From Streptomyces deccanensis (GTDB taxonomy: Bacteria; Actinomycetota; Actinomycetes; Streptomycetales; Streptomycetaceae), in contig NZ_CP092431.1 of assembly GCF_022385335.1 (NCBI RefSeq), positions 682,001 through 746,000 on the forward strand: 64,000 nt of DNA. The letters run 5' to 3'. Every line of letters starts with the position of its first letter. Within the stretch, counting starts at the first letter, position 1. A model generated the notes under the pieces. It did no database searches. It was not told the origin of the DNA and was given only the letters and a program-made list of their open reading frames with translations. Shown here in pieces: positions 1-8,365 of this stretch. The translations under genes and the position numbers were made by a program.

Positions 1-925
1 TGATCCGGGCGGCGACCGGCAGGTGGTCGCTGCCGGTGGCGGGCAGGGCGCGGATGTCGGCGACGGTCGCCGAGCGGGCCATGACCTGGTCGATCCGGGT
101 GAGCGGGAAGGCGGCGGGGTAGCTGAAGGCGAACCCGCGCTCCGCCACGTTCATCCGTGTGGTGAGCGGCGCGAGACCCCGGTCGTCGACCGTGCCGTTG
201 AGGTCGCCCAGCAGGATCACCGGGTTCCGCGGCTCGGCGGCGACGGCCCGGCCCAGCAGGCCGGCGCTCTCGTCACGCCACCGCGACGCGAGTCCGCCCG
301 CCCCGACGCGGACGGACGGCAGGTGGGCGACGTACACCGCGAGGTCGCCGTGCGGGGTGCGGACCGAGGTCCTGAGCCCCCGCCTCCAGTCCTCCTCGAT
401 CCCCTCGGGCTTGATGTCCAGCGCGCGGGCGCCGGTGAGCGGGTGCCGCGACCAGAGTCCGACGGTGCCCCGGACCGCGTGGTGCGGGTACTCGGGGGCG
501 AGGGTCCGCTCGTAGACCGGCAGTGCCGTGGGCACCAGTTCCTCCAGCGCGATGAGGTCGGGCCCGGCGTCGGCGAGGGCGCGGGCGGTGCCCGCCGGGT
601 CGGCGTTCTCGTCGCTGACGTTGTGCTGCACCACGACCAGCTCGTTCGGGCCGGGCCGTGCCCCGGGCAGCAGCAGCCCGCCGAAGGTGTACGTCCAGGC
701 CGCCACCGGCAGCAGGAGGGCCAGCAGCGCGACGGCCGAGCGGTGCAGCAGGCCCACGGCGAGCAGGACCACGGCCACCAGGCCGAGCCAGGGCAGGAAC
801 GCCTCCAGCAGACTGCCCAGCCGGCCCACGGAGTTGGGGATGGCGCGGGGGAACAGCATGAGCCCGGCGGTCGGCACGGCCACCACGGCGCTCAGCCGGC
901 CGACAGCGGGGCGGTCCGGCCTCAC
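1..925 (-). CDS. Membrane-anchored endonuclease/exonuclease/phosphatase family protein, 3' end beyond the window
   Basis: Seen: an open frame from GTG 925 runs off the left edge (308 codons). Three hydrophobic stretches fill about residues 10-85. The rest has EEP-fold motifs: QHNVSDEN near 98, LIALEEL near 118, GDLNGTVDD near 237 and GSDHLPV near 298, supplying the acidic/Asn/His metal-site residues. The start is chosen because GGAAGGTGAG lies just upstream and the only other in-frame option is blocked by the stop of the ArsR gene. Family knowledge: EEP proteins are metal-dependent phosphodiesterases or nucleases; the substrate here is unknown. The topology suggests the catalytic domain sits outside the membrane. 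It follows the ArsR gene on the same strand after a short gap, but a role in metal response is only a guess. Confidence 0.85.
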   Translation of the reverse strand, partial: MRPDRPAVGRLSAVVAVPTAGLMLFPRAIPNSVGRLGSLLEAFLPWLGLVAVVLLAVGLLHRSAVALLALLLPVAAWTYTFGGLLLPGARPGPNELVVVQHNVSDENADPAGTARALADAGPDLIALEELVPTALPVYERTLAPEYPHHAVRGTVGLWSRHPLTGARALDIKPEGIEEDWRRGLRTSVRTPHGDLAVYVAHLPSVRVGAGGLASRWRDESAGLLGRAVAAEPRNPVILLGDLNGTVDDRGLAPLTTRMNVAERGFAFSYPAAFPLTRIDQVMARSATVADIRALPATGSDHLPVAARI

Positions 926-1000
926 GCGCTCACCTTCCGGGCGGGCCGCCCCCGGTGCCGGAGGCGGGACGGCGGATCCTCGGCGGTCATGGGGCGTCCC

Positions 1001-1360
1001 TCAGTCGTGCGGTGCCTGGCCGCTGACCCGGTGGTCGGCGTGGCTGAGCGCCTCCACGACCAGGCGCTTGAGATGCCCGTCGGCGAGGCTGTAGTGGATG
1101 TGACGCCCTTCGCGGCGGGTGTCCACGAGCCCGGCGAGCCGCAGCTTCGCCAGGTGCTGGCTGACGGCCGTGCGGGACGCCTCGCAGCGGTCGGCCAGGG
1201 AGCCGACGTCCGACTCGCCCTGCGCGAGCAGCCACAGCAGATGCAGCCGCGTCACGTCGGAGAGCATCGCGAACACTCCGGTCGCCTCGGTGAGCCGCGC
1301 GCTGTCGGGGGCGCGCAGATGCGCACCGGACGCAGATGACACGGCATGGCGTTCAGGCAT
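1001..1360 (-). CDS. ArsR-family Ni/Co-responsive repressor, NmtR-like
   Basis: A 119-residue winged-helix protein. The recognition region (CEASRTAVSQHLAKLR) is followed by the beta-wing. The last helix carries Asp94-x-His96, then His107-x-x-His110, and the chain ends in His118-Asp. This spacing (D-x-H, 11, H-x2-H) equals the Ni/Co site of Mycobacterium tuberculosis NmtR (D91, H93, H104, H107, from memory), so Ni(II)/Co(II) sensing is inferred with fair confidence. The start ATG 1360 gives a typical family length; longer in-frame starts would run through the operator. The gene diverges from an MFS exporter with a 32-bp palindrome between them, the classic layout for a metal-derepressed efflux pump. 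The next genes concern Ni/Co import, which supports the metal assignment. Confidence 0.9.
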   Translation of the reverse strand: MPERHAVSSASGAHLRAPDSARLTEATGVFAMLSDVTRLHLLWLLAQGESDVGSLADRCEASRTAVSQHLAKLRLAGLVDTRREGRHIHYSLADGHLKRLVVEALSHADHRVSGQAPHD

Positions 1361-1402
1361 GCGCCCAGGGTAGGCGCTCCGGCCGGGGAGGACGCCTTTC
1401 CG

Positions 1403-1434
1403 GCCATCATGTGCGCAGGTGCGCACATGATGGC
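1403..1434. promoter_or_regulatory. Perfect 15-bp inverted repeat, probable ArsR/NmtR operator
   Basis: The left arm 1403-1417 and right arm 1420-1434 are exact reverse complements around a 2-base GG spacer. The core reads ATCATGTGCGCA and its mirror. It lies midway between the divergent ATG starts at 1360 and 1484. The palindrome and position fit a dimeric ArsR operator controlling both genes. Confidence 0.85.
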
Positions 1435-1483
1435 TACACTCGGTCGGACCGACCGTGGCGCCACGCCGAGGGGAGCCCCGCAC

Positions 1484-2824
1484 ATGCTCGACGTCCTGCG
1501 TCACCGCGCCTACCGGCGGCTCTTCACCTCTCAGGTGGTCGCCCTGGTGGGCACCGGGCTCGCGACCGTCGCGCTCGGGCTGCTGGCGTACGACCTAGCG
1601 GGCGCCGACGCCGGGTCCGTCCTCGGCATGGCCCTCGCGATCAAGATGGTGGCGTACGTGGTGATCGCCCCGGTCGTCGGCGCGGTCGCCGACCGGCTGC
1701 CGCGCCGGGCGCTCATGGTGACGGCGGACCTGCTGCGCGCGGGGATCGCCGTGTCACTGCCGTTCGTCGGCGAGGTGTGGCAGGTCTACGTCCTGGTGTT
1801 CCTGTTGCAGTCCGCGTCGGCCGTGTTCACGCCCACGTTCCAGGCCGTGATCCCCGACGTGCTGCCCGAGGAACGCGACTACACGCGGGCCCTGTCGATG
1901 TCCCGGCTCGCCTACGACCTGGAGAGCCTCTTCTCCCCCGCCCTCGCGGCCGCGCTGTTGTCCGTGACGACCTACGACGGCCTGTTCGGCGGCACGGTCC
2001 TCGGTTTCCTCGCCTCGGCCGCCCTGGTCGTCTCCACCGCCCTGCCCGAGCGGGCCGCCGTCACCACCCCGCGCACGGGCGGCGCGTACGCCAGGGCCAC
2101 CGCCGGCACGCGCCTCTTCCTGGGCGTGCCCGAGCTGCGGGCCCTGCTCGCGCTGAACCTCGCGGTCGCGGCGGCCGGGGCGATGGTGACGGTGAACTCC
2201 GTCGTCTACGTCCGCGATGTGCTGGGCCTGTCGGCGGGCGCCGTGGCGCTGGCGCTCGGGGCCTACGGGGCGGGGTCGATGACCGTGGCGCTGGTGCTGC
2301 CCCGGGTGCTGGACAAGGTGCCGGACCGGGCCGTGATGCTGCCGGGCGCGCTGTCGCTGGCCGTCGTCTTCGCCGGGCTCGGGGCCGTCACGGGCGCGCA
2401 GGGCGGGAGTTGGCGGCTGCTCGGGCTGCTGGTGCTCTGGGCCGCGTTCGGGGCCGCGTGCTCGGCGGTGCTCACTCCGGCCGGGCGGCTCGTCCGCCGC
2501 TCGGTGGAGCCCGGTGCGCGGACGGCCGCGTTCGCCGCGCAGTTCTCCCTCTCGCACGGCTGCTGGCTGCTGACGTATCCGCTGGCCGGGTGGCTGGGGG
2601 CGGCGGCCGGGCTGAACTGGGCGGTGCTCGCCCTGGGTTCGCTCGCCCTCGGCGCGGCGCTGCTGGCCGTACGGCTGTGGCCGGCGGGGTCGACGGCCGA
2701 CGCGCCCGCGGCCCATGTGCACGCCGACCTCCCCTTCGGTCACCCCCATCTGGTGGGAGCCCGGCGCGTCCCGACCGGCTGGCGGCACAGCCACGGCCAC
2801 CTCGCGGACGGGCTGCATGCCTAG
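1484..2824 (+). CDS. MFS transporter with His-rich C-terminus, probable nickel/cobalt exporter (NreB-like)
   Basis: 446 residues with about 12 hydrophobic segments. The region between TM2 and TM3 (GAVADRLPRRALMV) is the MFS loop motif. The C-terminal ~37 residues hold eight histidines (HVHAD, GHPH, RHSHGH), as in NreB-type nickel efflux proteins. Start ATG 1484 is chosen for the GGGGAG at about -8; an upstream in-frame ATG would lie over the operator. It is transcribed away from the ArsR gene and shares its palindrome, so it is probably derepressed by Ni/Co. Its TAG overlaps the TAG of the convergent NiCoT gene within a CTAG. Drug efflux remains possible, but the His tail and neighbours favour metal. 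Confidence 0.82.
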   Translation: MLDVLRHRAYRRLFTSQVVALVGTGLATVALGLLAYDLAGADAGSVLGMALAIKMVAYVVIAPVVGAVADRLPRRALMVTADLLRAGIAVSLPFVGEVWQVYVLVFLLQSASAVFTPTFQAVIPDVLPEERDYTRALSMSRLAYDLESLFSPALAAALLSVTTYDGLFGGTVLGFLASAALVVSTALPERAAVTTPRTGGAYARATAGTRLFLGVPELRALLALNLAVAAAGAMVTVNSVVYVRDVLGLSAGAVALALGAYGAGSMTVALVLPRVLDKVPDRAVMLPGALSLAVVFAGLGAVTGAQGGSWRLLGLLVLWAAFGAACSAVLTPAGRLVRRSVEPGARTAAFAAQFSLSHGCWLLTYPLAGWLGAAAGLNWAVLALGSLALGAALLAVRLWPAGSTADAPAAHVHADLPFGHPHLVGARRVPTGWRHSHGHLADGLHA

Positions 2825-3945
2825 GGCGTGGTCCATTTCTCCTCGATCCGCGCGAACCGCCAGACCAGCAGGGCGACCGCCCAGGTCGCGAAGAAGAGGC
2901 CGACGACGACATAGCCGACGGTGTTGAGGTCGAGGCCGGAGACGTCGTCCCAGAAGGCGCCGTGCAGACGGGCCTTCTCGGCGACCAGGCCGAGGAGTTC
3001 GACCGTGCCGATGACGAGGGCGACGGCCACGGACAGACCCGTGATCACGAGGTTGTAGTAGACCTTGCGGACCGGCCGGGAGAACGCCCAGCCGTAGGCG
3101 AAGTTCATGAACGTGCCGTCCACGGTGTCGAGGAGGGACATCCCGGCGGCGAACAGGACGGGCAGACACAGGATCGCGTACCAGGGCAGTCCGGAGGCGG
3201 CGCCCGAGCCGGCGAGCACCAGCAGCGCGACCTCCGTCGCCGTGTCGAAGCCGAGGCCGAAGAGCATGCCGACGGGGTACATCTGCCAGGGCTTGGTGAG
3301 GGACCGCATCAACCGTCCGAGGAGCCGGTTCATCAGGCCCCGGCTGTTCAGCCGTTCCTCCAGCGCGGCCTCGTCGAAGGTTCCCGAGCGCATCTCGCGG
3401 AACACCTTCCAGATCCCCACCATGATCACCAGGTTGACGACGCCGATCACGTACAGGAACGTCCCGGAGACGGTGGTGCCGATCCAGCCGGACACGTCGT
3501 GCAGCGCGGAGCCGTCGTCGCGGACCGGTCCGGCGAGCGCCTTGACGCCGAGGGTGAGGAGGAAGGTGAGGACGAGCACGATCGACGAGTGGCCGAGGGA
3601 GAACCAGAAGCCGACCGACAGGGGGCGTTGCCCCTCCCCCCTCAGTTTGCGGGTGGTGTTGTCGATGGCGGCGATGTGGTCGGCGTCGAAGGCGTGCCGC
3701 ATGCCCAGGGTGTAGGCGGTGACACCCATACCGATACCGAAGGTCTTGCTGCCGACGCTGTAGTGCTCGGGGGCGACGATCACCACCAGGGTGAACCAGC
3801 CGACGAGGTGCAGCGCCAGGATGAATCCGGCCATCCCGCCCAGGCTCGCCCACTCCTTGCGCGACATCGAGGCGCGGATCCGCCGCCATGAGAACCCGCC
3901 CGTCCCGGGGGTGGCCGAGGGGGCGGTGTCGGTACCAGGAGCCAT
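2821..3945 (-). CDS. NiCoT-family nickel/cobalt permease (HoxN/HupN/NixA type)
   Basis: 374 residues, eight or so hydrophobic segments, with the family signature HAFDADHIAAIDN (HX4DH) near residue 86 in the second TM helix. A second family stretch lies near LFGLGFDTATE. NiCoT proteins import Ni2+ and/or Co2+ at high affinity across the cytoplasmic membrane. ATG 3945 is the first start giving the conserved N-terminus. It is convergent with the exporter, so this locus both takes up and expels the same metals. A Nur-like box lies about 65 bp upstream. Selectivity for Ni versus Co cannot be read from the sequence. Confidence 0.93.
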   Translation of the reverse strand: MAPGTDTAPSATPGTGGFSWRRIRASMSRKEWASLGGMAGFILALHLVGWFTLVVIVAPEHYSVGSKTFGIGMGVTAYTLGMRHAFDADHIAAIDNTTRKLRGEGQRPLSVGFWFSLGHSSIVLVLTFLLTLGVKALAGPVRDDGSALHDVSGWIGTTVSGTFLYVIGVVNLVIMVGIWKVFREMRSGTFDEAALEERLNSRGLMNRLLGRLMRSLTKPWQMYPVGMLFGLGFDTATEVALLVLAGSGAASGLPWYAILCLPVLFAAGMSLLDTVDGTFMNFAYGWAFSRPVRKVYYNLVITGLSVAVALVIGTVELLGLVAEKARLHGAFWDDVSGLDLNTVGYVVVGLFFATWAVALLVWRFARIEEKWTTP

Positions 3946-4010
3946 GGGGCGTGGGCCTTCTCTTCGTGCGGGCGGTCGGGCCCCCTCAGCCTTGTGCGCC
4001 CATTTGGCAG

Positions 4011-4027
4011 CTGCAACTTTGTCGCAG
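4011..4027 (-). promoter_or_regulatory. Candidate Nur (nickel uptake regulator) box upstream of the NiCoT gene
   Basis: The sequence CTGCAA-N5-TCGCAG resembles the Streptomyces Nur box as I remember it (TTGCAA-N5-TTGCAA): half-site 1 matches 5 of 6 bases and half-site 2 matches 4 of 6. It is 66 bp upstream of the permease start, a sensible operator position. No other copy was seen in this intergenic region. Confidence 0.45.
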
Positions 4028-4175
4028 TAAAGCTCCCGTCTGTTTTCGGTCAGGTGGGGGCTCTTGGCGTGACGTGGGGCGTACGCCGGAGTGTGAGCCG
4101 GGGTGTGAGCTGTCGCACGGCGCCCGCGCGCCCCTCGCCTCCGCTTGTCAGCGTCCTTATGCGGGCATTACTGTC

Positions 4176-4345
4176 ACCACGCCTTGGTGAACGGGAAATC
4201 CGGTGTGATGCCGGTGCGGCCCTCGCCACTGTGATCGGGAAGTCCGGCTCCGGTCCTCACGGACAGCCACTGGGTCTTCGGACCCGGGAAGGCGGAGCAC
4301 GGGCGGTGTCACCCGTAAGCCAGGAGACCGGCCAAGGCGCGTCAA
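4176..4345 (+). ncRNA. Cobalamin (adenosylcobalamin) riboswitch
   Basis: A leader directly upstream of cbiM carries the B12-riboswitch blocks in order: a closing helix P1 from 4180-4187 pairing with 4332-4339, GCCACTG-type core elements, GGGAAGTCCGG and GGGAAGGCGG segments, and the terminal AGCCAGGAGACC block near 4318-4330. Family knowledge: this RNA represses cobalt uptake or B12 genes when adenosylcobalamin is high. Here it would repress cbiMNQO. The orientation rules out control of the divergent NiCoT gene. Exact ends are approximate. Confidence 0.93.
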
Positions 4346-4380
4346 CCATCCACGAGGTGCTGGAGAGGGTCTGCTGAGCC

Positions 4381-5100
4381 ATGCACATAGCCGAGGGTTT
4401 CCTTCCTCCGGCGCACGCGATCGCCTGGGGCGTCGCGTCCGCGCCGTTCGTCGTCCACGGAGTCAGGGCACTCACCCGTGAAGTCAGGGAACACCCCGAG
4501 AGCACACTGCTGCTCGGCGCCTCCGGGGCCTTCACGTTCGTCCTGTCCGCGCTGAAGCTCCCGTCCGTCACCGGGAGTTGTTCCCACCCCACCGGCACCG
4601 GACTCGGTGCCATCCTGTTCCGGCCGCCGATCATGGCGGTCCTCGGCACCATCACCCTGCTCTTCCAGGCCCTGCTGCTCGCACACGGCGGTCTGACCAC
4701 GCTCGGCGCCAACGTCTTCTCGATGGCGATCGTCGGGCCCTGGGCAGGGTACGGCGTCTACCGGCTGCTGCGACGCTTCGACGTGCCGCTGATGGTGACC
4801 GTGTTCTTCGGCGCGTTCTTCGCCGACCTGGTCACCTACTGCGTCACCAGCGTGCAGTTGGCGCTCGCGTTCCCCGACCCGAGCAGCGGCTTCCTGGGCG
4901 CGCTCGGCAAGTTCGGCTCCATCTTCGCCGTCACCCAGATCCCGCTCGCGGTCAGCGAGGGGCTGCTCACGGTGCTGGTGATGCGTCTGCTGGTGCAGTC
5001 GAGCAAGGGCGAACTCACCCGGCTCGGCGTGCTCCTGACCGACCGGCGGAACCGCGTAGGGACCGGGACGGAGAACGAGACCGAGGCGGTGGCCCGATGA
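4381..5100 (+). CDS. cbiM: Cobalt ECF transporter S component CbiM
   Basis: 239 residues with 6-7 membrane segments. It begins [10 protein letters not shown]; the N-terminal Met-His unit is the metal-binding N-terminus of CbiM/NikM, and the later [13 protein letters not shown] segment carries the second His ligand. It binds Co2+ and works with CbiN and the CbiQO energising module. It is the first gene of the riboswitch operon and overlaps cbiN by ATGA. The cobalamin riboswitch argues for cobalt rather than nickel. Confidence 0.96.
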   Translation: MHIAEGFLPPAHAIAWGVASAPFVVHGVRALTREVREHPESTLLLGASGAFTFVLSALKLPSVTGSCSHPTGTGLGAILFRPPIMAVLGTITLLFQALLLAHGGLTTLGANVFSMAIVGPWAGYGVYRLLRRFDVPLMVTVFFGAFFADLVTYCVTSVQLALAFPDPSSGFLGALGKFGSIFAVTQIPLAVSEGLLTVLVMRLLVQSSKGELTRLGVLLTDRRNRVGTGTENETEAVAR

Positions 5101-5570
5101 AGCGGAACACGAAGATCAACGCGCTGCTGCTGCTCGCCGTGGCCGCGCTCGCCGTCCTGCCGCTGGCCCTCGGTCTCGGCGACCACAAGGAGGAGCCCTT
5201 CACGGGCGCCGACGCCGAGGCGGAGACGGCGATCACGGAGATCGAGCCGGACTACGAGCCGTGGTTCTCCCCCCTCTACGAACCGCCGTCCGGTGAGATC
5301 GAGTCGGCGCTCTTCGCCCTCCAGGCCGCCCTCGGCGCGGGCGTCCTCGCCTACTACTTCGGCATCCACCGGGGCCGGCGCCAGGGCGAGGCCCGGGCCC
5401 GGGCCCTGCTGGACGCGTCTGAGGCCGCCGACACGGCCCCGGCGCGGCCGTTGGACGCGGCGGTCACGACGACGCCCGCGAACGCGGCGGTCGCGGCCTC
5501 CACGGCGACGGCGTCCGGCGACGACGGCTCGGCCGGTGGCTCCGGGGAGTCCCCCGCCGGGCGGGGCTGA
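5097..5570 (+). CDS. cbiN: Cobalt transport accessory protein CbiN
   Basis: 157 residues. TM1 is residues about 8-25, then an acidic extracytoplasmic loop (about 30-60, ending in YEPP), TM2 about 63-80, and a basic segment. This two-TM, acidic-loop layout is that of CbiN, which helps load Co2+ onto CbiM. It overlaps cbiM by ATGA. Odd: beyond residue 100 there is a long Ala/Thr/Gly/Ser-rich tail, making it longer than the usual ~100-residue CbiN; the tail looks unstructured. Confidence 0.93.
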   Translation: MKRNTKINALLLLAVAALAVLPLALGLGDHKEEPFTGADAEAETAITEIEPDYEPWFSPLYEPPSGEIESALFALQAALGAGVLAYYFGIHRGRRQGEARARALLDASEAADTAPARPLDAAVTTTPANAAVAASTATASGDDGSAGGSGESPAGRG

Positions 5571-5575
5571 CCCGG

Positions 5576-6325
5576 GTGCTGCCGATCGACGTGGCGGCGC
5601 ACAGCAGTCGCTGGCGCCGCCGCCATCCCGTGGACAAGGCCGTGCTCGGGCTCGGCCTCACCGTGCTCGCGATCTCCCTGCCCCCCTGGCCCGGCGCGGC
5701 CCTGGTCCTGCTGACCGCGCTCGTGGTGCTGCTGGGCCCCGCGGGCGTGCCCGGCCGTCGGCTGTGGCGGGCCTACCGGGTGCCGTTGGGCTTCTGTGTG
5801 ACCGGCGCGCTGCCGCTGCTCGTCCAGGTGGGCGGTCCGGACGGGTTCCTCACCCCCGCCGACGGCGGACCGGTCCGCGCGGCGGAGCTGCTGCTGCGCA
5901 CCTCGGCCGCCTCCCTCGGCGTCCTCCTGTTCGCCTTCACCACCCCCATGTCGGACCTGCTGCCCCGGCTGGTGCGGGCCGGGGTGCCCGCGCCGGTCGT
6001 GGACGTGGCCCTGGTCACGTACCGGATGAGCTTTCTGCTCCTGGACTCCGTGCGCCGGATCCGGGAGGCGCAGGCGGCCCGGCTGGGGCACACCACCCGG
6101 GCCGCCACCTGGCGTTCCCTCGCCGGGCTCGGCGCCACCGCGTTCGTCCGGGCCTTCGACCGGGCGGCCCGGCTGCAGACCGGGCTCGCCGGACGCGGGT
6201 ACGACGGCACCCTGCGGGTCCTGGTGCCCGAGGCCCGGGTGTCCGTGCGCTTCACCGCGGCCAGTGTCGTGCTCCTCGCGGCCGTGGCCGCCCTCACCCT
6301 CGTCCTGGAAAGGCCGCTGACATGA
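5576..6325 (+). CDS. cbiQ: Cobalt ECF transporter T component CbiQ
   Basis: 249 residues, GTG start 5 bp after the cbiN stop. It has several hydrophobic helices and two cytoplasmic coupling motifs of the Ala-Arg-Gly type (near residues 165 and 207, the second in AGRGYDG). It links the S component to the CbiO ATPase. Its TGA overlaps the cbiO ATG (ATGA), so the module is translationally coupled. Confidence 0.94.
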   Translation: MLPIDVAAHSSRWRRRHPVDKAVLGLGLTVLAISLPPWPGAALVLLTALVVLLGPAGVPGRRLWRAYRVPLGFCVTGALPLLVQVGGPDGFLTPADGGPVRAAELLLRTSAASLGVLLFAFTTPMSDLLPRLVRAGVPAPVVDVALVTYRMSFLLLDSVRRIREAQAARLGHTTRAATWRSLAGLGATAFVRAFDRAARLQTGLAGRGYDGTLRVLVPEARVSVRFTAASVVLLAAVAALTLVLERPLT

Positions 6326-7203
6326 GCGAGCCCGTGCTCGTCGCCCTGCGGGGCGCCTCGTTCGCGTACGAGGACGGACCGACCGTGCTCAACGACCTCG
6401 ACTTCGACGTGCGCGAGGGGCGCGCCCTCGCCCTGCTCGGCCGCAACGGCAGCGGAAAGACCACGCTGATGCGACTGCTCAGCGGCGGACTGCGGCCCCG
6501 TACGGGCGAGTTGACGGTCGAGGGGCACCCGGTGACGTACGACCGCAAGGGTCTCACCCGGCTGCGGACGACGGTCCAACTGGTCGTGCAGGACCCGGAC
6601 GACCAGCTCTTCGCGGCCTCCGTCGCGCAGGACGTGTCGTTCGGCCCGCTCAACCTCGGGCTGTCCGACGCACAGGTGCGGGCCCGGGTCGACGAGGCGC
6701 TCGGCGCGCTCGGCATCACCGCCCTCGCCGACCGGCCCACCCATCTGCTCTCCTACGGCCAGCGCAAGCGGACCGCCATCGCCGGGGCCGTCGCGATGCG
6801 TCCCCGGGTCCTGATCCTCGACGAGCCGACCGCCGGGCTCGACCCCGACGGGCAGGAGCGCCTCCTCGCCACCCTGGACGAGCTGCGCCGGTCCGGCACC
6901 ACCGTCGTGATGGCCACCCACGACGTCGACCTCGCGCTGCGCTGGGCCGACGACGCGGCGCTGCTCACCCCGTCCGGCGCGCGCACCGGCCCGGTGGCCG
7001 AGATGCTCGCCCGCACGGATCTCCTCACCCAGGCGGGGCTTCGGCTTCCCTGGGGGGTCGCCGTCGCTCGACTCCTGCGCGGACAGGGGCTGTTGGCCGA
7101 GGAGGAGACCGGGCCGCGCACACCGGACGAGCTGGCGGCCCTGGCGGGGTCCGACGCCGGGCCGGCGCCGTGCCTGCCGCAGCCTCAGATCCGCAGACCG
7201 TAG
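6322..7203 (+). CDS. cbiO: Cobalt ECF transporter ATPase CbiO
   Basis: 293 residues. Walker A GRNGSGKT near 41-48, Q-loop VVQDPDDQLF near 88, signature LSYGQRKR near 146, Walker B LILDEPTAGLD near 165 and the switch His in MATHDVD. This is the complete motif set of an ECF ATPase. It is the last gene of the riboswitch operon. Its final 19 bases overlap the end of the convergent lactonase gene. Confidence 0.96.
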   Translation: MSEPVLVALRGASFAYEDGPTVLNDLDFDVREGRALALLGRNGSGKTTLMRLLSGGLRPRTGELTVEGHPVTYDRKGLTRLRTTVQLVVQDPDDQLFAASVAQDVSFGPLNLGLSDAQVRARVDEALGALGITALADRPTHLLSYGQRKRTAIAGAVAMRPRVLILDEPTAGLDPDGQERLLATLDELRRSGTTVVMATHDVDLALRWADDAALLTPSGARTGPVAEMLARTDLLTQAGLRLPWGVAVARLLRGQGLLAEEETGPRTPDELAALAGSDAGPAPCLPQPQIRRP

Positions 7204-8057
7204 ACCCGGACGGCGGTGCCCGCGAAGACCTCCCGGTGTTCGGCCTCGCCGAGTCCGGACGTCAACGCGTGTGCCACGTCCAGGACTTCGGCGTAGTCGG
7301 AGGCGAGTCGGCAGACCGGCCAGTCGGAGCCGTACATCAGCCGCTCGGGACCGAAGGCGTCGAGCACGGTGTCGGCGTACGGGACGAGGTCCTCGACCCG
7401 CCAGGAGCGCCAGTCGGCCTCCGTGACCAGGCCGGAGAGCTTGCACACGGTGTTCGGCAGGGCCGCCAGCCGCCGGATCTCCCCCGCCCACGGCTGCAGT
7501 TCACCGGAGGCGATGGGCGGTTTTCCCACGTGGTCGAGGACGAAGGTGAGTTGGGGGAGGCGGGCCGCCGCCTCCACGGCGGCCGGCAGCTGGTGGGGCT
7601 TGACCAGCAGGTCGTAGACGAGCCCCGCGTCGGCGACCGCGGCGAGGCCCCGCAGCACGTCGGGGCGGGTCAGCCACCGGGGGTCGGGTTCACCCTGCAC
7701 CTGGTGGCGGATGCCCACCAGGTACTCCCCGCCGGGGCCTTCGCGCAGTGCGGCCAGGGTGTCGGCGACGGCGGGAGAGGTGAGGTCGGTCCAGCCGACG
7801 ACACCGGCGACCACGTCACTGCCGGCGGCGAGGGCCAGGAACTCGGGGGTCTCCTCGGGCACGGTGATCGTCTGGACCAGGACCGAGGCGGTGACACGGG
7901 CGGCGCTCGCGGCGGACTCCAGCTCGCGGAGGGTGAAGTCACGGCGCAGCGGGGCGAGTTCGGGGCCGGTGATCCAGTCCTGGTCGCGGACGGAGAGGTC
8001 CCAGACGTGGTGGTGGGCGTCGACGGTCCAGGCATCGGCGTCGTCGGTGCCGGTCAC
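7185..8057 (-). CDS. Amidohydrolase-2 family L-fuconolactonase
   Basis: 290 residues. The N-terminal VDAHHHVWD is the metal-binding HxH of the amidohydrolase-2 group. Later motifs are FVLDHVGKP and MYGSDWPVC, the usual His and catalytic Asp positions. Members hydrolyse sugar lactones, and beside fuconate dehydratase the expected substrate is L-fucono-1,5-lactone. GTG 8057 overlaps the mutarotase stop (GTGA), which fixes the start. It is the last gene of a six-gene coupled minus-strand operon. Confidence 0.9.
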   Translation of the reverse strand: MTGTDDADAWTVDAHHHVWDLSVRDQDWITGPELAPLRRDFTLRELESAASAARVTASVLVQTITVPEETPEFLALAAGSDVVAGVVGWTDLTSPAVADTLAALREGPGGEYLVGIRHQVQGEPDPRWLTRPDVLRGLAAVADAGLVYDLLVKPHQLPAAVEAAARLPQLTFVLDHVGKPPIASGELQPWAGEIRRLAALPNTVCKLSGLVTEADWRSWRVEDLVPYADTVLDAFGPERLMYGSDWPVCRLASDYAEVLDVAHALTSGLGEAEHREVFAGTAVRVYGLRI

Positions 8058-8365
8058 AGGTGCCACACCACGGGCAGGCCGGCGTCGGAGCCCTCGGCCG
8101 AGTAGTCGTGGACGACGTCGAGGAGTTCGGCCATCCGGGCCTGCCAGGCGATGTTGACCGGCAGTTTCTCCAGTTCGGCAATCATCGCCGGGTAGTCCTC
8201 GACCTCCAGCAGGTGGAAGAGGTCGGTGCCGCTGCGCCAGATCGTCCACTCGCTCACCCCGGCGGCGCGGATGGCGGCGGTCAGTTCCCCGGGGACCTCG
8301 CGGTGGGCGGCCTCGTACTCCGCCACGCGGTCGGCGCGGACCTTGGTGTGCAGGGCGACCCTCAC
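8054..8365 (-). CDS. L-rhamnose/L-fucose mutarotase (YiiL/RhaM family)
   Basis: 103 residues, the usual length of the family. Recognisable stretches are EYEAAHREVP, EWTIWRSG and LFHLLEVEDY, containing the conserved Tyr/His and Trp residues. It interconverts anomers of 6-deoxyhexoses, supplying the form used by the dehydrogenase. GTG 8365 overlaps the stop of the aldo/keto reductase. Family members act on L-rhamnose or L-fucose; the context favours L-fucose. Confidence 0.9.
   Translation of the reverse strand: MRVALHTKVRADRVAEYEAAHREVPGELTAAIRAAGVSEWTIWRSGTDLFHLLEVEDYPAMIAELEKLPVNIAWQARMAELLDVVHDYSAEGSDAGLPVVWHL

Noticed and set aside
23..3891. Very long plus-strand frames (438 and 851 codons)
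   Set aside because: They are antisense or out-of-frame shadows produced by GC-rich third positions. The translations are repetitive Arg/Gly/Pro and cover recognised genes in other frames.
4176..4345. Riboswitch controlling the NiCoT gene
   Set aside because: Its helices and core read on the plus strand into cbiM; the NiCoT gene is on the minus strand.
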